Made by a program: the position numbers and the translations under genes
Notes under the pieces: generated by a model
What the model was told of the DNA's origin: nothing
What the model saw: the letters and a program-made list of their open reading frames with translations, nothing else
Databases searched by the model: none
Shown here: piece after piece, positions 40,113 to 52,376 of the stretch
How positions within the stretch are numbered: position 1 is the first letter of the stretch
Layout: every line of letters begins with the position of its first letter
Source of the DNA: Actinacidiphila acididurans
GTDB lineage: Bacteria > Actinomycetota > Actinomycetes > Streptomycetales > Streptomycetaceae
Assembly: GCF_016918855.1 (NCBI RefSeq)
Contig: NZ_JADKYB010000017.1
Coordinates: 1 to 64,000 of the forward strand
Reading direction: 5' to 3'
Length of the DNA: 64,000 nt

Positions 40113-41366
40113 TCACCGGGCCGAGTCACCGGGGGCGACCGGCGACCGAGGGTTGCGCGGGCCGGGGACGCCTCCTCCGGCTCGGTGGGCGCGGCGCCGG
40201 TCGGTCCGCCGGACCGGCCACAGCAGGACGTAGGCGCTGGAGACCACGACGAAGGCGAGCCGTACGAAGCCGCGGGCCGAGGCGGAGGGGATCAGCAGGG
40301 TCCCGCCGTAGAGGGACACGAAGGCGATCCAGCTCCACCAGGGCACCAGGCGCCGCTGGCCGACCGCGTCCCACAGCAGGGTGCCCAGCAGTACGGAGGC
40401 GGTGTAGTACGTGTAGACGCTCGGGTCCAGCAGGATGCGTACGTCGGCGCCGAGCAGCACCACGGCGGCCCAGCGGCCGCGGCGGACGGCGATCGCGCCC
40501 AGCAGCATGCCGAAGGCGAACTGCGCCGGGCGGTCCCACCAGGGGGTGGCCGGGTCCGAGACGCCCAGCCAGCGCAGCGCGGAGGCGGGCTGGTTCGGGA
40601 TGGTGAATTTGGCCGCCGCCATGGTGCTCAGATTGCCGAGGTAGAACGGCAGCCAGGCGGCGGCTATGAGCGCCACGCAGCACAGCAGGGTCCGGGCCCA
40701 CAGGCGGCGCGGGAGGGCCAGGGCGAGCGGCAGGAAGCCGAGCGCCCAGGGCTTGGAGTCCACGGCCAGCGCCAGGAAGACGCCCACCGCGAGCGGACGG
40801 CCGCGGGCCAGGGCGTGGACGGCGAGGGTCGTGAAGAACAGGGCGAGCACGTCGTCCAGGTGGCCGAAACGGACCGAGACCTCCACCCACATGGGGATGA
40901 AGGCCAGGCCCGCCACCAGGATGCGCTGCTGGAGCCGGCGGTGGTTGGTGCCGGTGCCGCGCTGGTCCCAGGCGGCGGTGCGGCCCACCAGGACGAGCAT
41001 GACCAGGCCCAGCGCGGACATGGTGACCTCGGCCAGGAGCCGGCCGAGGTGGTCGGGGAAGGGCGCGAAGAGCCGGGCGACGAGCAGGCTGACCGGGCCG
41101 ATCTGGAGTTCGGGGTGGTGGGCGTAGAGCGACAGGCCGCCGCCCGGGCCGCCGTCGAACAGCAGTTGCTGGCCCTGGCGCAGGTAGTGCCAGGAGACGC
41201 CGCCGCTGGGTTCGACGATCAGGAACCACAGGACCGTCCATGCGGTGAGCAGCACCAGGTGGCGGCGGATCGCCGGGCGCGCGCCACGGGGCGTACCGAG
41301 ATCGGTACCGAGGGTGGTGGAGTCGTCGGCCGTGCCGCCGTCGTGTCCGCCGCCCGCTTCGCGCAC
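40113..41366 (-). CDS. multi-spanning glycosyltransferase-like membrane protein
   Basis: About 417 aa with roughly ten hydrophobic helices, beginning near LVLLTAWTVLWFLIVE. The layout resembles GT-C type, polyprenyl-phosphate-using mannosyltransferases (GT87/DUF2029-like): an early luminal loop, ALAVDSKPWALGFLPLALALP, and a tail WPVRRTDRRRAHRAGG. No catalytic residue can be named with confidence. Two GTG starts are possible, 41366 and 41387; I prefer 41366 because of the purine-rich GGGGAAGAAGCGGAG before it. It ends two bases from the DUF3097 stop, in convergent orientation. Confidence 0.75.
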   Translation of the reverse strand: MREAGGGHDGGTADDSTTLGTDLGTPRGARPAIRRHLVLLTAWTVLWFLIVEPSGGVSWHYLRQGQQLLFDGGPGGGLSLYAHHPELQIGPVSLLVARLFAPFPDHLGRLLAEVTMSALGLVMLVLVGRTAAWDQRGTGTNHRRLQQRILVAGLAFIPMWVEVSVRFGHLDDVLALFFTTLAVHALARGRPLAVGVFLALAVDSKPWALGFLPLALALPRRLWARTLLCCVALIAAAWLPFYLGNLSTMAAAKFTIPNQPASALRWLGVSDPATPWWDRPAQFAFGMLLGAIAVRRGRWAAVVLLGADVRILLDPSVYTYYTASVLLGTLLWDAVGQRRLVPWWSWIAFVSLYGGTLLIPSASARGFVRLAFVVVSSAYVLLWPVRRTDRRRAHRAGGGVPGPRNPRSPVAPGDSAR

Positions 41367-41542
41367 CGCTCCGCTTCTTCCCCTCACCCACGCCCCGCGT
41401 GCGTCTGTGCGACGCCGGAGCGCTGAGTAAGAGCGGCAACCGGGGTGCCGGGTTCCGTCCGGGCGTATCCGTCGCCAGGCGGCGGGTTTCGGGCGGCGCG
41501 CTTCGTACCGCTTCGTACGTGCTCGGGGTACGGCCGGGGCGG

Positions 41543-42775
41543 TCAGTCCACCAGGTCGCGTACGACGGCGTCGGCGAGCAACCGGCCGCGCAGGGTGAGC
41601 ACGGCGCGCCCCTCGGCGTAAGGAGCGGGCTCCAGGAGGCCGTCCCTTACCGCGCGGGCCGCGGCGCGGGCGCCCTCGGGCTTGAGGAGGTCCAGCGGGC
41701 AGCCGTCGGCGAGCCGCAGTTCCAGCAGGACGCGCTCGACGCGGCGGTCCTCGGGGTCGAGGATCTCCCGGCCCACGCCCGGGGAGCGGCCCTCGGCGAG
41801 GGCCTGGGCGTAGGCGCCGGGGTGCTTGGCGTTCCACCAGCGCACCCCGCCGACGTGGCTGTGCGCGCCGGGTCCGGCGCCCCACCAGTCCGCGCCGGTC
41901 CAGTACAGCTCGTTGTGGCGGCAGCGCCCGGCGTCCGTGGTGGCCCAGTTGGACACCTCGTACCAGGAGTAGCCGGCCGCAGCCAGCACCTCGTCGGCGA
42001 TCAGGTAGCGGTCGGCGTGCACGTCGTCGTCGGTCATCGGCACCTCGCCGCGCCTGATCCGCCGGGCCAGTTGGGTGCCCTCCTCCACGATCAGGGCGTA
42101 CGCCGAGACGTGGTCGGGCCCGGCGCCTGTTGCCGCGTCCAGGGAGGCGCGCCAGTCCGCGTCGGACTCTCCGGGCGTGCCGTAGATCAGGTCGAGGTTG
42201 ACGTGCTCGAAGCCGGCCGCGCGGGCCTCGGCGACGCATGCCTCGGGGCGGCCGGGGGTGTGGGTGCGGTCGAGCACTTTCAGGACGTGCGGGCTGGCGC
42301 TCTGCATGCCGAACGAGACCCGGGTGAAGCCGGCCGCCCGCAGCCCGGCGAGGTAGGCCGGGTCCACCGACTCCGGGTTGGCCTCGGTGGTCACCTCGGC
42401 GTCCGGTGCGAGCCCGAATTCCGCCGCAATTGCGCCCAGCATCCGCCCGAGGTCCGCGGCCGGCAGCAGCGTGGGCGTACCGCCGCCGACGAAGACCGTC
42501 CGCACCGGCCTGGGGTCGTCCCCGAGCACCTTGCGGGCCAGCCGGACCTCCTCGATCAGCACGTCGGCGTAATTCTCCCGCGCCGCGAGCGCCCCGCCCG
42601 AGCCGCGCAGCTCGGTCGCGGTGTAGGTGTTGAAGTCGCAGTAGCCGCAGCGGGTCGCGCAGTAGGGCACATGCAGGTAGAAGCCGAGCGGCCGGTCGGC
42701 CGCCCCGTCCAGCGCCTGCGCCGGCAGGGCGCCGTCGGCGGGCACGGGTTCACCGTCGGGCAGTACGGAAGGCAT
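41543..42775 (-). CDS. hemW: radical SAM protein HemW
   Basis: A 410-aa protein with the radical SAM motif HVPYCATRCGYCDFNTYT (CxxxCxxC) near residues 34-51. It also has FVGGGTPTLLP, ANPESVDPAYLAGLRAAGFTRVSFGMQS and the C-terminal HemN-like domain. Long annotated as oxygen-independent coproporphyrinogen oxidase, HemW is a heme-binding chaperone. The HNELYWTGADWWGAGPGAHS motif is typical of HemW. Confidence 0.94.
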   Translation of the reverse strand: MPSVLPDGEPVPADGALPAQALDGAADRPLGFYLHVPYCATRCGYCDFNTYTATELRGSGGALAARENYADVLIEEVRLARKVLGDDPRPVRTVFVGGGTPTLLPAADLGRMLGAIAAEFGLAPDAEVTTEANPESVDPAYLAGLRAAGFTRVSFGMQSASPHVLKVLDRTHTPGRPEACVAEARAAGFEHVNLDLIYGTPGESDADWRASLDAATGAGPDHVSAYALIVEEGTQLARRIRRGEVPMTDDDVHADRYLIADEVLAAAGYSWYEVSNWATTDAGRCRHNELYWTGADWWGAGPGAHSHVGGVRWWNAKHPGAYAQALAEGRSPGVGREILDPEDRRVERVLLELRLADGCPLDLLKPEGARAAARAVRDGLLEPAPYAEGRAVLTLRGRLLADAVVRDLVD

Positions 42776-42907
42776 TTCTCCAGTATCCGGTACGGCCGCG
42801 GGTGCGCGGGCCGCGGCCGGTACGGATCCGGTACGGGCCCGGGGCGCCGCCGTGCTCCGTGGCCGTCGCCGTACGCCGGGGGCGGCACCACACGCCGCGG
42901 GCGACCG

Positions 42908-44626
42908 TCACTGGGCCCGCAGCACCAGGAGCGCGAGGTCGTCCGTGGGGGGCGCGTCGTCGTAGTCGTACACCGCCTGCCGGATCCTTTCGGCAACCTT
43001 CTCGGCGCTCAGGCCGGCGCAGCCGCGCAGTACGGCGGCCAGGCCGTCGTCGTCGTCGAATTGGCGCCGGCCGCGGCGCCGCTCGGTGACCCCGTCGGTG
43101 ACGCACAGCAGGGTGTCGCCGGGCGCCAGGTCGAAGGACTCGCTGGTGTAGCGGGCATTGTCGGAGATGCCGAGCAGCATCTGGGGCGCCGCGGCGGTGC
43201 GGACCGCGCCGTCGGGGCGCAGCGCCAGCGGCAGCGGGTGGCCGGCCGAGGCGAGGGTGCAGCGGGCGCCGTAACCGGGCGCATAGGGGACGATCTCGCC
43301 GTAGAGCAGGGACAGGAAGCGCGGCGGGCCACCGTCCCAGGCGGCGGTCTCGCCGATCAGCGCGGTGGCGGCCTCGTCGGCGAGCGCCTTGTTGAGGCGG
43401 TCCAGGACGTCGGAGACGCCGTAGCCCTCGCGGGCCAGCAGCCGCAGCACCGGGCGGGCGATGCCGGTCAGGGAGGCGGCCTCGGGGCCGTTGCCGCAGA
43501 CGTCGCCGAGGGCGAAGCACCAGCGGCCGTCGCCGGCCGGGAACAGGTCGTAGAAGTCGCCGCCGACCCAGTCGCCGGCCAGCGGCTCGTAGATCACCGC
43601 GTGCTCCACGCCGGGGATCCGGCCCGTCGCGGGCGGCAGCAGGCCGCGCTGCAGCACCGTACTGATCATGGCCTGGCGGGCGTACTGCCGCGCGGTACTC
43701 AGCGCGAGGGCGACCCTGCGGCCGAAGTCCTCCACGAAGTGGATCAGGTCGTCGGACAGGCCCTCCTGCCCGGCGCGGCCCAGCAGCAGGGTGCCGTGGC
43801 AGCGGCCGGCGGCGATCAGCGGCACGGTCAGCGCGCCGCCCTCCTCGTCCGGCGCGTCCTCGGCCGCGGGCCAGTCGGTGCGCCGGGCGCCGGGTCTGGT
43901 GGTCGGTTCCGGCGGGGCCTTCTCCAGGGCGGTGTGCAGGGCGTCGATACGGGCCTCCGAGCAGTGCCAGACCCGGGACAGCCGGGGCACGCCGCCGGTC
44001 GGGTGCAGCCATACCGCGGACCAGTCGGCCAGCCGCGGCACCAGGAGCTGGGCGGCGAGCGAGGCGACGTTGTCCTCGTCCAGCTGGCCGGCCAGCAGGT
44101 CGGACGCCTCGGCGAGGAAGGAGGCCGAGCCGCGGCTGATCCACTCGGCGTCGCTGCGGCTGCGGGCCGGCACCAGGGCGGGCGCCAGCAGCTGCGCCTC
44201 CGGCGCCCGCCGCGGGGGTACGACCGCCGTCTCCTCCTCCTCGTGGTCCAGGTCGATGCGGCACCAGACCGTCTTGCGGTCCCGGCGGTAGGTGATGCCC
44301 CACTCGTCGGAGAGCGCCGCCACCAGGTGCAGGCCGCGGCCGCCCTCGTCCCCCCGGTCCTCCCGGACCACCCGCGCCGGATGATGATCCGACACTTCTA
44401 TGACCAGTCCGGCGTCCAGGCGGCACACCACGTCCACGGACGTGCCGGCATGCACGACGGCATTCGTCACCAGCTCGCTGATCAGCAGGGTGCCGTCGTC
44501 CACCACCCGCTCCCCGAAGCACGGCGCCGCCCACGCGGCCAGCGTGCTCCGCAAAAACCTCCGTGCCTCGCCCGCGGCCTTCTCATTGCCCCGCAGACTT
44601 GTCCTGCTAACGGTGGGTGGGCTCAC
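42908..44626 (-). CDS. ATP-binding / GAF / SpoIIE-type PP2C phosphatase
   Basis: A 572-aa signalling protein. An N-terminal HATPase of the anti-sigma-factor kinase type (LLISELVTNAVVHAG, about 50-64; GRGLHLVAALSDEWG) precedes a GAF-like domain (about 165-320) and a SpoIIE phosphatase domain (about 345-570; VGGDFYDLF, ALGDVCGNGPEAA, TDGVTER and DDLALLVL metal-binding motifs). Such proteins control partner-switching of sigma factors by phosphorylating or dephosphorylating anti-sigma antagonists. No sigma factor gene is nearby. The GTG start at 44626 has no obvious ribosome site. Confidence 0.92.
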   Translation of the reverse strand: MSPPTVSRTSLRGNEKAAGEARRFLRSTLAAWAAPCFGERVVDDGTLLISELVTNAVVHAGTSVDVVCRLDAGLVIEVSDHHPARVVREDRGDEGGRGLHLVAALSDEWGITYRRDRKTVWCRIDLDHEEEETAVVPPRRAPEAQLLAPALVPARSRSDAEWISRGSASFLAEASDLLAGQLDEDNVASLAAQLLVPRLADWSAVWLHPTGGVPRLSRVWHCSEARIDALHTALEKAPPEPTTRPGARRTDWPAAEDAPDEEGGALTVPLIAAGRCHGTLLLGRAGQEGLSDDLIHFVEDFGRRVALALSTARQYARQAMISTVLQRGLLPPATGRIPGVEHAVIYEPLAGDWVGGDFYDLFPAGDGRWCFALGDVCGNGPEAASLTGIARPVLRLLAREGYGVSDVLDRLNKALADEAATALIGETAAWDGGPPRFLSLLYGEIVPYAPGYGARCTLASAGHPLPLALRPDGAVRTAAAPQMLLGISDNARYTSESFDLAPGDTLLCVTDGVTERRRGRRQFDDDDGLAAVLRGCAGLSAEKVAERIRQAVYDYDDAPPTDDLALLVLRAQ

Positions 44627-44965
44627 ATCGCCGAGCGTGACACACCGTCCCGCCCCGCGTGCGCTCAGTTACGCCCGGGCCCCTCATCCGCGTGAATTAC
44701 CCCCGACCCGTGCGATTTCTCCTTACGGGGTGGGTTACGGTTCACCTTTTTCCGCCTGTGCGGCCCTGGCGGGGCGCGGCCCCGCACGCGACGGGGCCCG
44801 CGGGGGCGGCAGCCCCCGTGAACCGCCGCGACGGCGGGAAGCCCCGCGGCGGGGACCGGCGGTGCCGAACCCGCCCCCACCACCGGACAGTTCACCCGGG
44901 AAGAAGCCGAGCGAGAGGACGAACCCAAGCCGGGAAGGACGGCGACGCAACGGAAAAGCGAACCG
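44627..44965. other. 339-bp gap with GC-rich hairpins
   Basis: No credible gene; short frames here are Arg/Pro/Gly-rich. A perfect stem CGGGGGC (44801-44807) with GCCCCCG (44812-44818) lies about 150 bases past the acyl-CoA ligase stop and may terminate it. An AT-richer block at 44690-44750 should hold the promoter of the SpoIIE-type gene. Confidence 0.5.
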
Positions 44966-46846
<1,881 letters not shown>

Positions 46847-46983
46847 GCCAACCTCCGCGCACGGGCGTTCTTAACTCACCAGTAACTATCCGCCGGATCA
46901 GCGTAGAGGGCCAGTGGCGAGCACGTAAGAGGGTGAGGCCGTCGCATTTGCCCGATGTCGCGCGTACGGGTGATCCGTACACA

Positions 46984-47033
46984 CCACGGGCCCACGGCGC
47001 GTACAGAATCTGCACACATCGTGGGCCCGGTGG
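46984..47033 (-). terminator. hairpin downstream of lepA
   Basis: CGGGCCCACG (46987-46996) and CGTGGGCCCG (47020-47029) form a perfect 10-bp stem, extendable by a few CCA/TGG pairs across a one-base bulge. It starts about 43 bases after the lepA stop. No U-tract. Confidence 0.5.
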
Positions 47034-47075
47034 CCGGATTCGGCGGGTGGCGCCTCCCCGAGTCTCCCGTCCTGG

Positions 47076-48962
<1,887 letters not shown>

Positions 48963-49040
48963 GCAGGGTCCAGTTTCTAGAGGTTTCTTCAGACGCGTGT
49001 GTCGCTTCCCATAGTCCCATGGCGCGGGCCCTGCGCCGGT

Positions 49041-49070
49041 TTGGGAGGGGCCGAGCACGGCTGGTAACCT
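49041..49070 (+). promoter_or_regulatory. candidate rpsT promoter
   Basis: TTGGGA (49041-49046), 18-base spacer, TAACCT (49065-49070), close to the vegetative TTGACA-N17/18-TANNNT pattern. It is about 107 bases upstream of rpsT, leaving room for a 5' UTR. Confidence 0.5.
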
Positions 49071-49177
49071 GAGCTGCTGCGCCTGGTGGCTCCCTGTGCC
49101 CGCTCCCCGAGCGGCCGGGGGCCGGCTCGTTCGAGGCGCGCTCACCGTGACCGTAGACCAATCGATGAGGCTCTTTC

Positions 49178-49444
49178 GTGGCGAACATCAAGTCCCAGAT
49201 CAAGCGGAACAAGACCAATGAGAAGGCCCGCCAGCGCAACAAGGCGGTCAAGTCCGAGCTGAAGACGGCGATCCGCCGTACCCGCGAGGCCGTGGCCACC
49301 GGCGACGCCGAGAAGGCCACCGCCGCCGCCCGCCTGGCCGCCAAGAAGCTCGACAAGGCCGTGAGCAAGGGCGTGATCCACAAGAACCAGGCCGCCAACA
49401 AGAAGTCGGCGCTGGCTCAGTCGGTCTCCGCGCTCCAGGGCTGA
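49178..49444 (+). CDS. rpsT: 30S ribosomal protein S20
   Basis: An 88-aa basic helical ribosomal protein that binds 16S r[24 protein letters not shown] and the ending [12 protein letters not shown] are family-typical. GTG start at 49178 behind GATGAGG. A strong terminator follows at 49685. The pairing with divergent lepA is conserved in actinobacteria. Confidence 0.97.
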   Translation: MANIKSQIKRNKTNEKARQRNKAVKSELKTAIRRTREAVATGDAEKATAAARLAAKKLDKAVSKGVIHKNQAANKKSALAQSVSALQG

Positions 49445-49855
49445 TCCTTCTTCTCCTTTCTTCAGTTCCTCCAGGTCTTTCCCCCGGGTCCTGCTCTCTC
49501 AGGTCCCCGGGCCCTTCCTCGGGCCACCCCCACGGGTCGGCACCGCCGGAAACCGGATTCAGCGGCCCCTCTACCGCCCGGACCGGCATCGCCCGGCCAG
49601 CCAGTTGCGCGCCGCACGCGGACGTTCGCCACGCGTGCTTGCGGCGTTCGGGGGGAGCCGGGGGAGGGTGACAGGAGCTCCTCCGTTGCCCGCCCGGGTT
49701 CGCCCGGGCGGGCAACGGTGTTTTCCGGGTGCTTTCCGGGGTTGCCGCGGCCCCGGCCGGTCCCGCCCGCCCGGCCGCCGGTCCGGCTCGGCTCCCGCGG
49801 CCCCAATTCCCTTGTGACAAGGGCTTGTCGGGGGTGGCGGGGCTACTCTCGGCTC
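49445..49855. other. 411-bp gap after rpsT
   Basis: No credible gene. The first 60 bases are C/T-rich (CTTCTTCTCC). The terminator at 49685-49716 is the main feature. The right end carries the candidate -10 TACTCT (49844-49849) of the next gene. Reading frames on either strand are Arg/Gly/Pro-rich shadows. Confidence 0.55.
49685..49716 (+). terminator. strong intrinsic terminator after rpsT
   Basis: A perfect 14-bp stem (GTTGCCCGCCCGGG 49685-49698; CCCGGGCGGGCAAC 49703-49716) closes on a UUCG tetraloop and is followed by GGTGTTTT. It lies about 240 bases after the rpsT stop, so transcripts would have a long 3' UTR. Confidence 0.85.
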
Positions 49856-50827
49856 ATGTCGACTCCGCCTGACCAGCCGAGCGCGTCTTCGTCGTCCTCC
49901 TCGCCCTCGTCACCGTCCTCGTCGCCGTCGCCGTCCGGCGCACCCGGGTCGCCGCCGCCGGGGCCCGCGCCGTCGCCGTACTCCGCGCCGGGTGGGTACG
50001 GAGCGCCGGTACCGGCCCAGCACAATCCGTACGCGCAGGACAATCCGTACGCGCCGCAGGACGGCGCCTACGGCCCCCAGGACAGTCCGTACAGGTCGCA
50101 GGGCTATTACGGAGCAGCGCCGCCGTCGGGCGGGTCCGGTACGCCGGGGATGCCCGGGTGGCCCGCGCCGACCGCGGGCGCGCCGGCGGGCGGTGGCCGG
50201 GGACGGCGGGCGGTGCTGTGGGCGCTTGCCGGCGCCCTGGTGGCGTCGGCGGCGTGGGGCGGCGGGGTGCTGCTCACCCGCAACGACTCGGGCTCGTCGG
50301 CGGACCTGCGCGGCTACACCCTCAAGAACGACCTGTGCGCGACCGCCGACGTGTCCGCCTTCCGCGCAAAGTACCCGCAGGCCGACAACTCCCCCACCAC
50401 GTACACCGCCAAGGGAGACACGCTTGACGAGATGTCGTGCAACGAGGGGCTGGAGATGTCCGGGTCCAGCTACTCCGACGCCTACCTCTCCATCCAGGTC
50501 GACCTGCACAAGAAGACCGACCCGGCACCGGAGTTCGCCGACACCTGGCTCGGCTGGAAGCAACACGGCACGTCGTACGACGTCGTCCCGGTCAGCGGCT
50601 TCGGCGACGAGGCGTATCTGGTCACCGAGGACACCGTGGACTCCTCCGGCTCCGGCGACCGCTACGTCACCCTCGCCGTGCGGGACGGCTGGATGACGTA
50701 CTCCATGAACTGGAGCGTCTACGCCACCTCGTACGACACCGGCGCCGGCAAGACCCCGCCCAGCATCGACGATGGGACGGACTGGGTGAAGACCTCGACC
50801 CGGGCGACGCTGGCCAAGCTGAAGTAG
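49856..50827 (+). CDS. membrane-anchored hypothetical protein with Pro/Ser-rich N-terminus
   Basis: About 323 aa. The N-terminal 110 residues are low-complexity (Ser/Pro-rich, with YAQDNPYAPQDGAYG-type repeats) and probably cytoplasmic. A single helix follows (AVLWALAGALVASAAWGGGVLL, about 121-142), then an extracellular domain of about 180 aa with an early CATADVSAFRAKYP and later MSCNEGLEMSGSSYSD; two Cys could form a disulfide. Relatives in Streptomyces are unnamed. The ATG lies six bases after TACTCT, suggesting leaderless expression. Confidence 0.82.
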   Translation: MSTPPDQPSASSSSSSPSSPSSSPSPSGAPGSPPPGPAPSPYSAPGGYGAPVPAQHNPYAQDNPYAPQDGAYGPQDSPYRSQGYYGAAPPSGGSGTPGMPGWPAPTAGAPAGGGRGRRAVLWALAGALVASAAWGGGVLLTRNDSGSSADLRGYTLKNDLCATADVSAFRAKYPQADNSPTTYTAKGDTLDEMSCNEGLEMSGSSYSDAYLSIQVDLHKKTDPAPEFADTWLGWKQHGTSYDVVPVSGFGDEAYLVTEDTVDSSGSGDRYVTLAVRDGWMTYSMNWSVYATSYDTGAGKTPPSIDDGTDWVKTSTRATLAKLK

Positions 50828-50927
50828 TCCTGGCGGCCGATCCCCGCTCTCCGTGTACGGCGCCGGGCCCGCGTCACCGGGCCGCCGCCGTACCTGCCGT
50901 CGTGCCTGCCGGTCGTGCCTGCAGCTC

Positions 50928-51908
50928 TCAGCTACGGGCGGCGCGGGCGATGGTGACGACCGCCTTCTCCAGGGCGTAGGCGGGATCGGCGCCGCCGCCC
51001 TTGACGGCCGCGTCGGCCTCGGCGACCGCGCGCAGTGCGACCGAGACGCCGTCCGCGCTCCAGCCGCGCATCTGCTGCCGCACCCGGTCGATCTTCCACG
51101 GCGGCATGCCCAGCTCCCGGGCGAGCTGGCCGGGGTTGGCGCCGCGGGGGGCGGAGGCGAGCTTGCCGATGGCGCGGACACCGGAGGCCAGGGCGAAGGT
51201 GATACCGGGCGCGGGCTGGCCGACGGACAGCGCCCAGCGCAGCCGCTCCAGCGCCTCGGCGGCCCGGCCGGTCACCGCCAGGTCGGCGACCTCGAACCCG
51301 GTGGCCTCTGCCCGGCCCGTGTAGTAGCGGGCGACCACCGCCACATCGACCGTGCCCTCGGTGTCGGCCACCAACTGGGCGCAGGCGCTGGCGAGTTCCC
51401 GCAGGTCGCTGCCGATGGCGTCGACCAGCGCCTGCGCGGCCTCGGGCGTGACCGACCTGCCGAGCGTACGGAACTCCGCCCGCACGAACGCCAGCCGGTC
51501 CGCCGGCTTGGTCATCTTCGGGCACGCCACCTCCCGCGCCCCGGCCTTGCGGGCGGCGTCCAGCAGCGCCTTGCCCTTGGCCCCGCCGGCGTGCAGCAGC
51601 ACCACGATGATCTCCTCGGCGGGAGCACCCAGGTATGCCTTGACCTCCTTGACCGTGTCCGCGGACAGGTCCTGGGAGTTCCGCACCACAATGACCTTGC
51701 GCTCGGCGAACAGCGACGGGCTGGTGATCTCCGCCAGCGAACCGGGCTGCAGCGTCTCGGGTGTCAGGTCCCGTACGTCCGTGTCCGCGTCGACGGCCCG
51801 GGCAGCCGTCACCACCTCGCGCACGGCACGGTCGAGCAGCAGGTCCTCCTGCCCCACCGCAAGCGTGAGCGGGGCGAGCAGGTCGTCGGGGGCGGTCTTC
51901 CTGGCCAT
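50928..51908 (-). CDS. holA: DNA polymerase III subunit delta
   Basis: A 326-aa clamp-loader subunit. It has an N-terminal region LTLAVGQEDLLLDRAVREVV, ITSPSLFAERKVIVVRNSQDL, an AAA-like region with LLHAGGAKGKALLDAARKAGA, and the helical C-terminal collar (ALASGVRAIGKLASA, ARELGMPPWKIDRVRQQMRGW). Delta opens the sliding clamp. The ATG at 51908 has a weak GGACGG site. A heptanucleotide repeat sits 46 bases upstream of the start. Confidence 0.92.
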   Translation of the reverse strand: MARKTAPDDLLAPLTLAVGQEDLLLDRAVREVVTAARAVDADTDVRDLTPETLQPGSLAEITSPSLFAERKVIVVRNSQDLSADTVKEVKAYLGAPAEEIIVVLLHAGGAKGKALLDAARKAGAREVACPKMTKPADRLAFVRAEFRTLGRSVTPEAAQALVDAIGSDLRELASACAQLVADTEGTVDVAVVARYYTGRAEATGFEVADLAVTGRAAEALERLRWALSVGQPAPGITFALASGVRAIGKLASAPRGANPGQLARELGMPPWKIDRVRQQMRGWSADGVSVALRAVAEADAAVKGGGADPAYALEKAVVTIARAARS

Positions 51909-51953
51909 CGCCGTCCAGCATCCCACGGGCGTACGACACCGGGAGCCCGGGGC

Positions 51954-51995
51954 GGCGTCGGGCGTCGGGCGTCGGGCGTCGGGCGTCGGGCGTCG
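51954..51995. repeat. six tandem copies of GGCGTCG
   Basis: Six perfect 7-base units cover 42 bases in the gap between holA and the 79-aa gene. Perfect units suggest recent slippage. It lies in the region expected to hold the holA promoter or the 3' end of the upstream transcript. Confidence 0.9.
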
Positions 51996-52066
51996 GATCC
52001 AGGATGACGGGCCCGGCGTCGGCGGAGGCAGGCCGACCGACAGGTACCGCGGGGATACGAAGCCGG

Positions 52067-52306
52067 CTACTCCAGCCAGCCGTCGAAGTCCGCCGCTATG
52101 GCGTCGAGGTCTGCGGGGGACAGCACGTCGCGCGGGTCCTCCAGCACGATCAGCCACTGGGCGTCCTCCGCGTCGTCCTCCCCGGCGAGCGCGTCGCGGA
52201 CCAGGAGCGGCTCGGTGTCCAGAGTGAAGCGGGCGGCGAGCAGGTCGGCGACCTCCTCGGCGGCGTCGCGGTCGGGCAGCACCAGGACATGGGTCGTATC
52301 GCGCAC
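52067..52306 (-). CDS. small conserved hypothetical protein (79 aa)
   Basis: A 79-aa acidic protein: MRDTTHVLVLPDRDAAEEVADLL, then LLVRDALAGEDDAEDAQWLIVLED and a helical ending LDAIAADFDGWLE. The pattern resembles a small ferredoxin-like alpha/beta fold. No known domain. GTG start at 52306; no strong ribosome site. It lies between holA and the MFS pseudogene on the same strand. Confidence 0.7.
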   Translation of the reverse strand: MRDTTHVLVLPDRDAAEEVADLLAARFTLDTEPLLVRDALAGEDDAEDAQWLIVLEDPRDVLSPADLDAIAADFDGWLE

Positions 52307-52376
52307 CCGGCCATTGTCCCTGGGCGTCCCCCTCGCCCCGACGCCCTGGCGTCCCGCCGGCCGTGACGCCGGGCCG

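Noticed and set aside
44665-44928. An 87-aa minus-strand frame between the acyl-CoA ligase and the SpoIIE-type gene
   Set aside because: Arg/Pro-rich, spans GC-rich hairpins, no ribosome site or recognisable motif.
48963-49145. A 61-aa N-terminal extension of LepA
   Set aside because: Low-complexity sequence without family similarity; the GTG at 48962 gives the standard length.
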